A stretch of 64,000 nucleotides of DNA from JBKECF01 sp047974375 (lineage in GTDB: Bacteria; Bacillota; Clostridia; Lachnospirales; CAMZNU01): NCBI GenBank assembly GCA_047974375.1, contig JBKECF010000078.1, positions 24,838 to 88,837 of the forward strand, written 5' to 3'. A program made the translations under genes and the position numbers. Of this stretch, positions 16,897 through 25,838 are shown piece after piece; the first letter of the stretch is position 1; each line of letters begins with the position of its first letter. Under the pieces are notes generated by a model. It was not told the DNA's origin and searched no databases. It saw nothing but the letters and a program-made list of their open reading frames with translations.

Positions 16897-17331
16897 AATG
16901 CACCTATTTAATGAAATTTGTTTTAGTTTTGTTACTTAATATTTATATTCCATATACTAACACAACAGTTAATAATAATACAGTGCTCAAGTAAATTTCA
17001 TGATATTAACATAAAATATTTAAAAAGTTTATGCGAATTGCATAAAAAATCTATTGGTTTTTTCAAGATATAAAAAAATAATGTTTCTTAACATTGTAAG
17101 AATTATTCTGTAGATGTTTTTTAATCGATACAGTTATATCGATAACTATATAACCTTATGCATTATAAACACTTCTAAAAAATAAAAAGATTGTTAAAAT
17201 ATAAATAAGCTAAATGCAAAAATAAGTCAAAACTATAAAATCTAAAAAATTCTTATTTTTTATGGTTTTGACCAAAGGGAAAAATAGGACAAAATAACAT
17301 TCTGAATTTTTATTTATAAGGAGGATTAATC
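16897..17331. promoter_or_regulatory. Divergent control region between GH3 and the alcohol dehydrogenase gene
   Basis: 435 bp with no gene. It holds an 18-bp palindrome TTCTTA-ACATTG-TAAGAA (17085-17102), a second palindrome AGTTAT-ATCG-ATAACT (17132-17147), and a Rex-like site TTGTTAA-AATA-TAAATAA (17191-17208) that matches the clostridial TTGTTAAnnnnTTAACAA in 12 of 14 arm positions. A degenerate family-A-like hairpin is at about 17225-17315. The Rex-like site is on the side of the adh-rex-adhE genes, so autoregulation by Rex is likely. I could not place a convincing -35/-10 pair for either direction. Confidence 0.55.
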
Positions 17332-18522
17332 ATGGCACGTTTTACATTACCAAGAGATATTTATCATGGCAGCGGAGAATTAAAAGCATTAAAAACTTTA
17401 AAAGGTAAAAAAGCAATAGTAGTTGTTGGTGGCGGAAGTATGAAACGTTTTGGATTTTTAGACAAGACTGTAGCATATTTAGAGGAAGCTGGATTTACTG
17501 TGAAGTTATTTGAAGGTGTTGAGCCAGACCCATCAGTTGAAACAGTAATGAAAGGTGCGGCAGTAATGCGTGAATTTGAACCAGACTGGATTGTTTCCAT
17601 TGGTGGCGGTTCACCTATTGATGCAGCTAAAGCAATGTGGGCTTTTTATGAGTACCCAGACGCAAATTTCGAAGACTTATGTATTCCTTTCAACTTCCCA
17701 GAGCTTAGAACAAAAGCGAAATTCTGTGCAATACCATCTACATCAGGTACAGCAACAGAAGTAACGGCTTTTTCAGTAATAACAGATTATGAAAAGGGCA
17801 TTAAATATCCTTTGGCAGATTTCAACATTACACCAGACGTAGCTATTGTGGACCCAGACTTAGCAGAAACAATGCCGGAAAAATTAACAGCTTTTACAGG
17901 AACAGACGCCTTAACTCATGCAATGGAGGCATATGCATCAGTATTAAATTGTGACTATACAGACCCATTGGCATTACACGCAATTAAAATGGTATTTGAA
18001 TATTTACCAAAGTCTTATGAAGGATGCAAAGAAGCTAGAGCAAGAATGCATAATGCTCAATGTCTTGCTGGTATGGCTTTCTCCAATGCATTACTAGGCA
18101 TTGTACATTCAATGGCACATAAAACAGGGGCTGCATATTCTGGCGGTCATATTGTACATGGTTGTGCCAATGCTATGTATTTACCTAAAGTTATTAAATT
18201 TAATGCAAAAGACGAAACAGCAGCAACTCGTTATGCAGAAATTGCAAAATTTGTAGGCTTAAGTGGAAATTCCAACAAAGAATTAATTGATAAATTAGTA
18301 AATAAAATTATAGACTTAAACAAATCTTTAAATATTCCATCATGTATAAAAGATTATGAAGGTGGAATAATTGACGAAAAAGAATTTATGGATAAATTAC
18401 CTCAAGTTGCAGAACTTGCTATAGGCGATGCTTGTACAGGTTCGAACCCACGTAAAATAAATCAAAATGAAATGGAAGAACTTTTAAAATGTTGCTATTT
18501 TGATTTAGAGGTTAATTTCTAA
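17332..18522 (+). CDS. Iron-containing alcohol dehydrogenase
   Basis: 396 residues of the Fe-ADH (group III) family. The NAD-binding half has VVVGGGSMKR (about 31-40) and IVSIGGGSPIDAAKAMW. The metal half has DALTHAMEAY and HSMAHKTGAAYSGGHIVHG, which supply the Asp/His iron ligands. It resembles the C-terminal half of AdhE and would reduce acetaldehyde or a similar aldehyde with NAD(P)H. ATAAGGAGGATTAATC precedes ATG. It lies just upstream of rex and adhE, so it is probably part of the same NADH-responsive group. Repeat B1 follows the stop codon. Physiological substrate (ethanol, lactaldehyde, butanol) is uncertain. Confidence 0.92.
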   Translation: MARFTLPRDIYHGSGELKALKTLKGKKAIVVVGGGSMKRFGFLDKTVAYLEEAGFTVKLFEGVEPDPSVETVMKGAAVMREFEPDWIVSIGGGSPIDAAKAMWAFYEYPDANFEDLCIPFNFPELRTKAKFCAIPSTSGTATEVTAFSVITDYEKGIKYPLADFNITPDVAIVDPDLAETMPEKLTAFTGTDALTHAMEAYASVLNCDYTDPLALHAIKMVFEYLPKSYEGCKEARARMHNAQCLAGMAFSNALLGIVHSMAHKTGAAYSGGHIVHGCANAMYLPKVIKFNAKDETAATRYAEIAKFVGLSGNSNKELIDKLVNKIIDLNKSLNIPSCIKDYEGGIIDEKEFMDKLPQVAELAIGDACTGSNPRKINQNEMEELLKCCYFDLEVNF

Positions 18523-18537
18523 ATTTTGTTTTTATTG

Positions 18538-18582
18538 GTAAGAATTAGACCCCCACTGACTGACGGATAGGTCTATTGACTT
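18538..18582 (+). repeat. Family B repeat (B1) in the rex leader
   Basis: This copy reads AAGAATTAGACCCCCACTGA, then CTGACGGATAGGTCTATTGACT. Arms TAGACC and GGTCTA can pair. The same core recurs at 41724-41937 (same strand, with a large insert) and at 53356-53394 (opposite strand). Here it lies between the adh stop and the rex ribosome site and could affect expression of rex as a leader hairpin. Confidence 0.7.
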
Positions 18583-18598
18583 GTGAAGGAGTATAAAT

Positions 18599-19219
18599 TT
18601 GGAAACCAAAAACATATCTCAAACCATATTAGCAAGGCTACCGGGGTATTTGGACTACTTACTTACATTGCCGGAAGATGACTCTCAATATATTTCCTCA
18701 GGGAAAATTGCCGAAGAATTCGCAATGGGTGAAGTTCAAGTTAGAAAAGACTTAGCAGCTGTGTCTACGGGCGGTAAACCAAAAGTTGGATACCTAAGGG
18801 TAGAATTAATAAAAACTTTGGAAGAAATATTGAGGTATAAGGACATAGAAAATGTAGTTATAGTAGGTGCAGGTAAATTAGGAAGCGCATTAATAAACTA
18901 TAATGGTTTTGAAAGATATGGATTAAATATATCAATGGCATTTGATGTAGACAAGGAAGTAATTGAAAAAAATATATTAAACAAGCCAGTGCTGCCTTTA
19001 AAGGATTTTACACAAACTTGTAAAAATAATAATATAAAAATTGGCATAATTGCAACACCAGCAAAAGACGCACAATCCATATGCGATTTAATGGTGGAAA
19101 GTGGAATATTAGCTATAATGAATTTTACAGCAACAACCCAGCTTAAAGTACCTAAATATATTTCCTTGCAAAATGTTAATATAGCATCTATGCTAGCCCT
19201 GCTTAAAGTTAATCTATAA
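18599..19219 (+). CDS. rex: Redox-sensing transcriptional repressor Rex
   Basis: 206 residues. An N-terminal winged helix (LARLPGYLDYLLTL; SSGKIAEEFAMGEVQVRKDL) is followed by a Rossmann fold with the NADH-binding loop VVIVGAGKLGSALINY (about 87-102) and a C-terminal helix for domain swapping. Rex leaves DNA when NADH rises, releasing fermentation genes such as adhE, hydrogenase and alcohol dehydrogenase. The start is TTG at 18599, preceded by GAAGGAG at good spacing; no in-frame ATG fits. It lies between two alcohol dehydrogenase genes that are its expected targets, and a Rex-like site sits upstream of the first. Confidence 0.94.
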   Translation: METKNISQTILARLPGYLDYLLTLPEDDSQYISSGKIAEEFAMGEVQVRKDLAAVSTGGKPKVGYLRVELIKTLEEILRYKDIENVVIVGAGKLGSALINYNGFERYGLNISMAFDVDKEVIEKNILNKPVLPLKDFTQTCKNNNIKIGIIATPAKDAQSICDLMVESGILAIMNFTATTQLKVPKYISLQNVNIASMLALLKVNL

Positions 19220-19272
19220 AGTTGTAAAAATAAAAACGTAATTTTTGTTTTTATTTGTGAAGGAGAATACAT

Positions 19273-21891
19273 ATGATCAAAGAAAAAAATCGTCCCCTAG
19301 TGGATAGCACGGAGGCTTTAGAACAAGCGATAAAAAGCGTAAGAGAAGCACAAAAGTTATTCGCAGAGTATACACAAGAACAAGTAGATAAAATATTTTT
19401 GGCAGCAGCATCGGCAGCTAATAAAATGAGAATTCCACTGGCGCAAATGGCAGTTTCTGAAACTGGCATGGGTGTAGTAGAAGACAAAGTTATAAAAAAT
19501 CATTATGCATCTGAATATATTTATAATGCATATAGAGATACAAAAACTTGTGGTGTAATTGAAGAAGACCCATCCTATGGAACTAAAAAAATTGCTGAGC
19601 CAATAGGCTTAATTGGTGCAGTTATTCCTACTACAAACCCTACTTCAACAGCGATTTTTAAAACTCTTATATCTCTTAAAACTCGTAATGGAATTATTAT
19701 AAGTCCGCACCCTCGTGCAAAAAATTGTACAATAGAGGCATCTAAAATAGTATTGGAAGCAGCTGTAAAAGCAGGTGCACCAGTGGGTATAATTAGTTGG
19801 ATAGATGTGCCAAGTTTAGAGCTTACAAATTTAATTATGAAGGAAGCTGATACTATATTAGCAACTGGTGGTCCAGGCATGGTTAAGGCTGCATACTCTA
19901 GTGGTAAACCGGCTCTTGGAGTTGGTGCAGGTAATGTACCGGCTGTTATAGATAAATCTGCAGACATTTTACTTGCTGTAAACTCAATAATTCATTCCAA
20001 AACTTTCGACAATGGCGTAATATGTGCATCGGAACAATCTTGCATAGTAGACCAATCAATTTATGAGGAAGTAAAAAAGGAATTTAAATATAGAGGTTGC
20101 CACCTACTAAATAAAGGTGAAACTGAAAAAGTACGTAAAACAATAATTATAAATGGTGCATTAAATGCAAAAATAGTAGGTCAGTCTGCTTATAAAATAG
20201 CAACCCTTGCTGGGGTGAAAGTTCCAGAAAATACTAAAATATTAATAGGTGAAGTTACAGACGTAAGTACAGATGAGGAATTTGCTCATGAAAAACTTTC
20301 ACCGGTTTTAGCAATGTATAAATCTAAAGACTTTAATGATGCCTTAGATAAAGCCGAAAGACTAGTATATGACGGCGGACTAGGACATACAGCATCTATT
20401 TATATAGACACAAAAACAGAGCCGGAAAAATTAGACAGCTTTACAAAAAGAATGAAAACTTGTCGTATTGTTGTAAATACACCATCTTCACAAGGTGGTA
20501 TAGGTGACTTATATAACTTTAAGCTATTACCTTCTTTAACTTTAGGATGTGGTTCTTGGGGTGGCAACAGTGTATCAGAGAATGTTGGAGTCAAACATTT
20601 AATTAATATAAAAACTGTTGCAGAAAGGAGAGAAAATATGCTTTGGTTTAGAAGTCCAGATAAGGTATATATAAAAAGAGGTTGCTTACCTGTAGCTTTA
20701 GATGAAATAAAAAATGTATTAGGTAAAAAACGTGCCTTTATAGTTACGGACGAATTCCTTTATAAAAATGGTTATACAAAAACTATAACAGATAAACTTG
20801 ATGAAATGGGAGTTATTCATACTACTTTTCACGATGTAGAACCAGACCCAACTTTAGCTTGTGCAAAAGCAGGCGCACAGCAAATGACTTCTTTTCAGCC
20901 TGATGTAATAATCGCTTTAGGTGGTGGCTCAGCCATGGACGCAGCGAAAATAATGTGGGTTATGTACGAACACCCAGAGGCAGACTTTATAGACATGGCT
21001 ATGCGTTTTGTAGATATTCGCAAGCGTGTATATACTTTCCCTCAAATGGGTGAAAAAGCTTACTTTATTGCTGTTCCTACATCTGCCGGTACTGGCTCCG
21101 AGGTTACGCCTTTCGCTGTTATTACAGACGAAACAACAGGTACAAAGTATCCTCTTGCAGACTTTGAACTTTTACCAGATATGGCAATTGTAGACACAGA
21201 TTTACATATGTCAGCACCAAAGGGCTTAACGGCTGCCTCTGGTATAGACGCTGTTACTCATGCATTAGAGGCTTATGCGTCACTTCTTGCAACAGACTAT
21301 ACAGACCCTCTTGCACTACAATCTCTAAAAATGGTATTTGAATATTTACCTAGGGCTTACGAAAATGGCTTAACAGATGTAGTTGCTCGTGAAAAAATGG
21401 CAAATGCAGCGACAATGGCAGGTATGGCCTTTGCCAATGCTTTCCTTGGTGTTTGTCACTCTATGGCGCATAAACTAGGTGCATTCCACCATTTACCTCA
21501 TGGTGTTGCCAATGCCCTAATGATAGAAGAAGTTATTAGGTTTAACATGGTAGAAGTGCCAACAAAAATGGGTACATTCTCTCAATACGACCACCCTCAT
21601 ACATTAGCACGTTACGGTGAAGTTGCTAGTTACTTAGGCTACAATGGTAAAAATGACGAGGAGAAAGTTGAAGCATTTATAAAAGGTTTAAATCAGTTAA
21701 AAGATAAAGTTGGCATTAAAAAGACTATTAAAGACTATGGCATAGAAGAACAAGACTTCTTAAAAACTCTTGATGAAATGACTGAACAAGCCTTCGACGA
21801 CCAATGTACTGGCTGTAATCCACGTTATCCTTTAATGAGTGAAATTAAAGAAATGTATATAAATGCATATTATGGCAAGGAGGGCAAATAA
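19273..21891 (+). CDS. adhE: Bifunctional acetaldehyde-CoA/alcohol dehydrogenase AdhE
   Basis: 872 residues, the usual AdhE length. The N-terminal CoA-acylating aldehyde dehydrogenase carries GLIGAVIPTTNPTSTAI and the catalytic Cys in FDNGVICASEQS (about residue 250). The C-terminal iron-ADH half starts at about 455 and has IIALGGGSAMDAAKIMW, SAGTGSEVTPFAVI and HSMAHKLGAFHHLPHGVANA as ligand region. It turns acetyl-CoA into ethanol using two NADH and usually assembles into long spirosomes. GAAGGAGAATACAT precedes ATG. The stop overlaps the start of the next gene (TAATG), coupling it to the kinase. Regulation by the neighbouring Rex is expected. Confidence 0.97.
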   Translation: MIKEKNRPLVDSTEALEQAIKSVREAQKLFAEYTQEQVDKIFLAAASAANKMRIPLAQMAVSETGMGVVEDKVIKNHYASEYIYNAYRDTKTCGVIEEDPSYGTKKIAEPIGLIGAVIPTTNPTSTAIFKTLISLKTRNGIIISPHPRAKNCTIEASKIVLEAAVKAGAPVGIISWIDVPSLELTNLIMKEADTILATGGPGMVKAAYSSGKPALGVGAGNVPAVIDKSADILLAVNSIIHSKTFDNGVICASEQSCIVDQSIYEEVKKEFKYRGCHLLNKGETEKVRKTIIINGALNAKIVGQSAYKIATLAGVKVPENTKILIGEVTDVSTDEEFAHEKLSPVLAMYKSKDFNDALDKAERLVYDGGLGHTASIYIDTKTEPEKLDSFTKRMKTCRIVVNTPSSQGGIGDLYNFKLLPSLTLGCGSWGGNSVSENVGVKHLINIKTVAERRENMLWFRSPDKVYIKRGCLPVALDEIKNVLGKKRAFIVTDEFLYKNGYTKTITDKLDEMGVIHTTFHDVEPDPTLACAKAGAQQMTSFQPDVIIALGGGSAMDAAKIMWVMYEHPEADFIDMAMRFVDIRKRVYTFPQMGEKAYFIAVPTSAGTGSEVTPFAVITDETTGTKYPLADFELLPDMAIVDTDLHMSAPKGLTAASGIDAVTHALEAYASLLATDYTDPLALQSLKMVFEYLPRAYENGLTDVVAREKMANAATMAGMAFANAFLGVCHSMAHKLGAFHHLPHGVANALMIEEVIRFNMVEVPTKMGTFSQYDHPHTLARYGEVASYLGYNGKNDEEKVEAFIKGLNQLKDKVGIKKTIKDYGIEEQDFLKTLDEMTEQAFDDQCTGCNPRYPLMSEIKEMYINAYYGKEGK

Positions 21892-22643
21892 TGAGTCAAG
21901 TTGATAAAGTTATAGCAGTAAGAACATCGAAAATAATTTACAGAGATAATGATAAAGTTATAAAAGTTTTTAATGAGGACTATTCTAAAACAGATGTTTT
22001 AAACGAGGCATTAAACCAAGCCAGAGTCGAGGAAACAGGTTTGAATATTCCAGCAATTTTAGAAGTAACGAAATTTGAAGGTAAATGGGCAATTATTTCT
22101 GAATTTATAGAAGGCAAAACTTTACAAAGAATAATGGATGATGAACCAGAGAAAAAAAGCGAATATTTAGAAAAATTTTTAGATATTCAAATAGATATGC
22201 ATAGAAAATCAGCGCCATTACTTAATAAACTACGTGACAAAATGAGTAGAAAAATTATAGAGAGTGAATACGATGCAACACAGCGTTATGACTTGCAAAC
22301 TCGCTTAGAGTCCTTACCAAAGCATATTAAATTGTGTCATGGCGACTTTAACCCAAGTAATATAATTATAAAAGATGATGGTACGCCATATATTTTAGAC
22401 TGGGCTCATGCCACACAAGGAAATGCATCCGCCGACGTAGCAAGAACTTACTTATTATTTTGGCTTAATGGCGATATAGATGGTGCTAAAGAATATTTAA
22501 ATCTTTTCTGTAAAAAAACAGATACAGCAATACAATATGTACAAAAGTGGTTACCTATAGTTGCAGCCTCTCAGTCTGTAACAGGCCGAGAGGAAGAACG
22601 TGAATTCCTTCGTAGCTGGGTAGACGTTGTAGAATATGAATAA
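21891..22643 (+). CDS. APH/choline-kinase-fold phosphotransferase of unknown substrate
   Basis: 250 residues with the kinase signature HGDFNPSNIIIKDDGTPYIL followed by DWAHAT (about 146-171). These are the catalytic Asp/Asn loop and the metal-binding Asp of the aminoglycoside phosphotransferase/choline kinase fold. The N-lobe has a glycine-poor strand pair (VIAVRTSKIIYRDNDKVIKV). Small molecules such as choline, fructosamines or antibiotics are known targets of the fold, and a protein target is possible. It begins inside the adhE stop codon (TAATG), so it is translated together with AdhE. Its place between AdhE and a phosphatase-containing hydrogenase cluster is unusual and suggests a role in redox regulation, which is inference only. 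Confidence 0.82.
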   Translation: MSQVDKVIAVRTSKIIYRDNDKVIKVFNEDYSKTDVLNEALNQARVEETGLNIPAILEVTKFEGKWAIISEFIEGKTLQRIMDDEPEKKSEYLEKFLDIQIDMHRKSAPLLNKLRDKMSRKIIESEYDATQRYDLQTRLESLPKHIKLCHGDFNPSNIIIKDDGTPYILDWAHATQGNASADVARTYLLFWLNGDIDGAKEYLNLFCKKTDTAIQYVQKWLPIVAASQSVTGREEEREFLRSWVDVVEYE

Positions 22644-22656
22644 GAAAGGTGTTAAT

Positions 22657-22896
22657 ATGAAAATAACAGTCTGTATTGGAAGCTCTTGCCATTTAAAAGG
22701 GTCAAGACAAATAGTTGAAGAATTACAATATTTAATAAGTGAAAATGATTTAAAAGATAAAATAGAATTAGTTGGAACTTTTTGCATGGGTAATTGTAAA
22801 GAGGGAGTGTGTGTTACTGTAGATGATAAATTGCATTCGCTTTCACCAAGTGACATTGAAACTTTTTTTGAAAATGAAGTAAAGGCAAAACTATAG
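22657..22896 (+). CDS. Thioredoxin-like 2Fe-2S ferredoxin (NuoE-type)
   Basis: 79 residues. Four cysteines in the order C-x4-C (VCIGSSCHLKG, with Cys 6 and 11) and FCMGNCKEGVC match thioredoxin-like 2Fe-2S proteins such as the NuoE C-domain and the small ferredoxins near [FeFe] hydrogenases. It probably passes electrons to or from the hydrogenase encoded next. The chosen start 22657 has AAAGGTGTTAAT; seven upstream codons overlap the kinase gene and lack a ribosome site. Confidence 0.88.
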   Translation: MKITVCIGSSCHLKGSRQIVEELQYLISENDLKDKIELVGTFCMGNCKEGVCVTVDDKLHSLSPSDIETFFENEVKAKL

Positions 22897-22943
22897 AAAA
22901 GCGCTAATGAATTTTTGTTTTGACTTGTGAAGGAGTTTAAAAG

Positions 22944-24611
22944 ATGTCAGAGTGTTTGCAATTAAAGAAATCTAACTGCAAAAATTGTTATAAATGTATT
23001 CGATATTGTCCCGTAAAATCCATTCGTTTTTCTGGTAGCCAAGCTCATATAGTGGAGCGTGAATGTATTTTATGTGGTAAATGCTTTGTTGTGTGCCCTC
23101 AAGAGGCAAGAGAAGTAGTAGACGAAACGGAAAAAGTGAAGGTGCTATTGCAAAGTGGCCAGCCTGTTGTTGTTAGTCTTGCTCCGTCTTTTATTGCGAA
23201 CTATAGTGGCGTTGGCATAAATAAAATGAGGGAAGCTGTGAAAAAACTAGGATTTTTCGATGTTGAAGAAACAGCAGTAGGTGCAACAATAGTAAAGCGT
23301 AAATATGACCAAATATTAGTAGATAAAAAACATAATGTTTTAATATCTTCCTGTTGCCATTCTGTAAATTTACTTATACAAAAGCATTTTGCAGGTCAAT
23401 TGCCTCATTTAGCACAAGTAGCATCACCAATGCAAGCCCACGCACTGGATATAAAGAAAAGAATACCCAATGCAAAAGTTGTTTTTATAGGTCCTTGTAT
23501 TGCTAAAAAAGATGAGGCAGAGCATTACAAAGATATTGTAGACGCTGTACTTACTTTCGAGGAGCTAAGCGACTGGTTGGAAAATGAAAATATTGAGTTA
23601 GAGCAAGAAATGGACCAAGATGTTAATAGTAAAGCTAGATTTTTCCCAACAACAGGTGGAATTGTAAAAACTATGGAAAAAACGGCAAAGGATTATACAT
23701 ACATGGCAATAGATGGGCCAAATCATTGTATAGCAGCTTTAAAAGACATAAAAGATGGAAAAATAAACAATTGTTTTATAGAAATGTCTATGTGTATAGG
23801 TAGTTGCATAGGTGGTCCAATTATGGAAAAAAACAAAAAGTCACCTATACAAAACTATATTTCTGTATCCCAATATGCAGGGGAAAAAGATTTTATAGTC
23901 GAAGATGTAGAAATAAATAAAAATATGACTTGTGTCCCTGTAAATGCAGAAATGCCCAATGAATTGCAAATAAGAGAAATATTTAAAAGTATGGGTAAGG
24001 ATAATGAGGAAGAACGTTTAAATTGTGGTTCTTGTGGCTATGACTCATGTAGAGAAAAGGCAATTGCTGTATTCCAAAACAAAGCAGATATAACAATGTG
24101 TCTACCATTTTTATCAGGCAAGGCAGAAAGTTTTTCCGACAATATATTTACAAATACGCCTAATGGAATTTTAGTTTTAAATGAAAAATTAGAAATTCAG
24201 CAAATAAATAAAGCTGCATTGGAACTGATGAAAATAGACGATGAATCCTATGTAAAGGGAGAAAATTGCGTAAGAATACTGGATCCAACTAACTTCCTTA
24301 AGGTGTTGGAAGAAGAAAAAAATTATTCTGAGCAAGGGTTATATTTAGCAGACTACGGTAAATATGTAGACCAAACAATATTATACGACAAAGCATATCG
24401 CATAATTATTTGTATAATGAGAGATATAACAAAGGAAATAAAAATTAAAAATAAAAAAGAAGAGGCATCTCGCCAAACAGCAGACATAGCCGACAAAGTA
24501 GTACAAAAGCAAATGAAAGTAGTTCAAGAAATAGCTTTATTATTAGGTGAAACGGCTGCGGAAACCAAAATAGCTCTTACAAAGCTAAAGGAGGTAACCG
24601 TAGATGAATAA
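22944..24611 (+). CDS. PAS-bearing [FeFe] hydrogenase-like protein (sensory HydS / group C type)
   Basis: 555 residues. Two 4Fe-4S ferredoxin motifs (CKNCYKCIRYCP and CILCGKCFVVCP) lead into an H-cluster domain whose three motifs are altered: SSCCHSVN (usually TSCCPxW), GPCIAKKDE, and MSMCIGSCIGG. Then come a further Fe-S motif, NCGSCGYDSCREKA, and a PAS domain (NGILVLNEKLEIQQINKAAL) with a C-terminal helical segment. Such architectures are assigned to putative H2 or redox sensors, not bulk H2 producers. GAAGGAG precedes ATG. The next gene, a PP2C-type phosphatase, starts inside the last codons, typical for HydS partners. The related hfs cluster of Thermoanaerobacterium is the nearest known parallel. 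Confidence 0.87.
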   Translation: MSECLQLKKSNCKNCYKCIRYCPVKSIRFSGSQAHIVERECILCGKCFVVCPQEAREVVDETEKVKVLLQSGQPVVVSLAPSFIANYSGVGINKMREAVKKLGFFDVEETAVGATIVKRKYDQILVDKKHNVLISSCCHSVNLLIQKHFAGQLPHLAQVASPMQAHALDIKKRIPNAKVVFIGPCIAKKDEAEHYKDIVDAVLTFEELSDWLENENIELEQEMDQDVNSKARFFPTTGGIVKTMEKTAKDYTYMAIDGPNHCIAALKDIKDGKINNCFIEMSMCIGSCIGGPIMEKNKKSPIQNYISVSQYAGEKDFIVEDVEINKNMTCVPVNAEMPNELQIREIFKSMGKDNEEERLNCGSCGYDSCREKAIAVFQNKADITMCLPFLSGKAESFSDNIFTNTPNGILVLNEKLEIQQINKAALELMKIDDESYVKGENCVRILDPTNFLKVLEEEKNYSEQGLYLADYGKYVDQTILYDKAYRIIICIMRDITKEIKIKNKKEEASRQTADIADKVVQKQMKVVQEIALLLGETAAETKIALTKLKEVTVDE

Positions 24612-25776
24612 TCTTTGTGCAGACATAGGTTATAGAAGTATTAACCATTACGGCGAAGAGCTTTGCGGCGACAATGTGGAAATAATAGAGGATATAGAAA
24701 ATTTTACCATTGTGGTTTTAGCCGATGGTTTAGGAAGTGGAGTAAAGGCAAATATCCTGGCTACTCTTACATCTAAAATAATCTCCACAATGATAGCCCA
24801 AGGTCTTACTATTGAAGATTGCGTCCAAACTGTAGTAGATACTTTGCCTGTTTGTTCAGTGAGAGGCGTTGCCTATTCTACTTTTACTATTATAAAAATT
24901 ATAAATAATAGTAAAGCAGAGTTAATACAATTTGATAATCCTCAAGTTATTTTTTTAAGAAATGGGGAAAACTACGAGTATGACAAAACTGAAATGAATA
25001 TAGGTGGCAAAACCATATATAAATCTGTTATACCTTTAATAGAGGGGGATTTATTTTTTGCCATGAGTGACGGTTGCCCTCATGCTGGCATAGGTCGCAC
25101 ATATAATTTCGGTTGGAAAAGGGAAGATATAATTGAGTTTGTAGAAACCTTTGAACCTTTGGGTTATACAGCTAAAACTTTAGCCACAATGCTAATAGGC
25201 GAAGTAAATAGGCTTTACGGCTTCAAGCCTGGAGATGATGCAACGGCTTGTGCCATAAGAATAAGAGAACGTAAATCTGTAAACTTAATGATAGGCCCAC
25301 CAAGGAACCAAGATGATGTAAATAAAATGATGTCCCTGTTTTTTGGGAAAGAGGGAAAGCATGTAATATGTGGTGGAACAACTTCAGCTCTAGCAGCTAG
25401 TTATTTAAACAAAACCATAAGGCCGAAATTAGAGTATATAGACAAAGACATTCCTCCTATTGCTGAAATAGATGGAGTGGACCTTGTAACAGAAGGGGTT
25501 ATTACTTTCAATAAGGTTCTAACCTATGCCAATGACTATTTGGGGAAAAATGAAACTTACGACATCTGGGCAAATAGACAAGACGGCGCTTCGTTAATAG
25601 CCAGATATTTATTTGAAGAGTCCACAGATATAATTTTTTATGTAGGTAGGGCAATAAATCCAGCCCACCAAAACCCAAATTTGCCTATTAATTTTAGTAT
25701 TAAAATGAACTTAGTAAATGAACTGGCTGACTGCCTTAAAAAAATGGGTAAGCATATAATTGTAAATTATTTTTAA
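24604..25776 (+). CDS. SpoIIE-family PP2C-type serine/threonine phosphatase
   Basis: 390 residues. The PP2C/SpoIIE core occupies about 1-220: GDNVEII, VVLADGLGSGVKAN (metal Asp), FFAMSDGCPHAG, and GDDATACAIRIRERK. A second part of about 170 residues (HVICGGTTSALAASYLNK and onward) is a conserved tail found with hydrogenase-linked members. It should dephosphorylate a protein, perhaps one controlled by the upstream PAS hydrogenase. Its ATG at 24604 overlaps the end of the hydrogenase gene by 8 nt with AAAGGAGGT inside that gene, so the two are made together. Confidence 0.9.
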   Translation: MNNLCADIGYRSINHYGEELCGDNVEIIEDIENFTIVVLADGLGSGVKANILATLTSKIISTMIAQGLTIEDCVQTVVDTLPVCSVRGVAYSTFTIIKIINNSKAELIQFDNPQVIFLRNGENYEYDKTEMNIGGKTIYKSVIPLIEGDLFFAMSDGCPHAGIGRTYNFGWKREDIIEFVETFEPLGYTAKTLATMLIGEVNRLYGFKPGDDATACAIRIRERKSVNLMIGPPRNQDDVNKMMSLFFGKEGKHVICGGTTSALAASYLNKTIRPKLEYIDKDIPPIAEIDGVDLVTEGVITFNKVLTYANDYLGKNETYDIWANRQDGASLIARYLFEESTDIIFYVGRAINPAHQNPNLPINFSIKMNLVNELADCLKKMGKHIIVNYF

Positions 25777-25838
25777 GTTAAAACCGTAAAAACGAAAAAT
25801 TCTGCCGTAACTAGCGTTACTTTTATTTGTGAGGGAAT
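25777..25838 (+). repeat. Short family-A-like hairpin in leader of second hydrogenase gene
   Basis: The spacer contains AACCGTAAAAACG, GTAACTAGCGTTAC (an inverted repeat) and then TTTTATTTGTGAGGG. This resembles the ends of family A (ACCATAAAAAT, then ATTTTTATTTGC). A comparable TTTTTATTTGTGAAGGAG ends the leader of adhE (19244-19264). The element may serve as a leader hairpin; its relation to family A is tentative. Confidence 0.4.
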
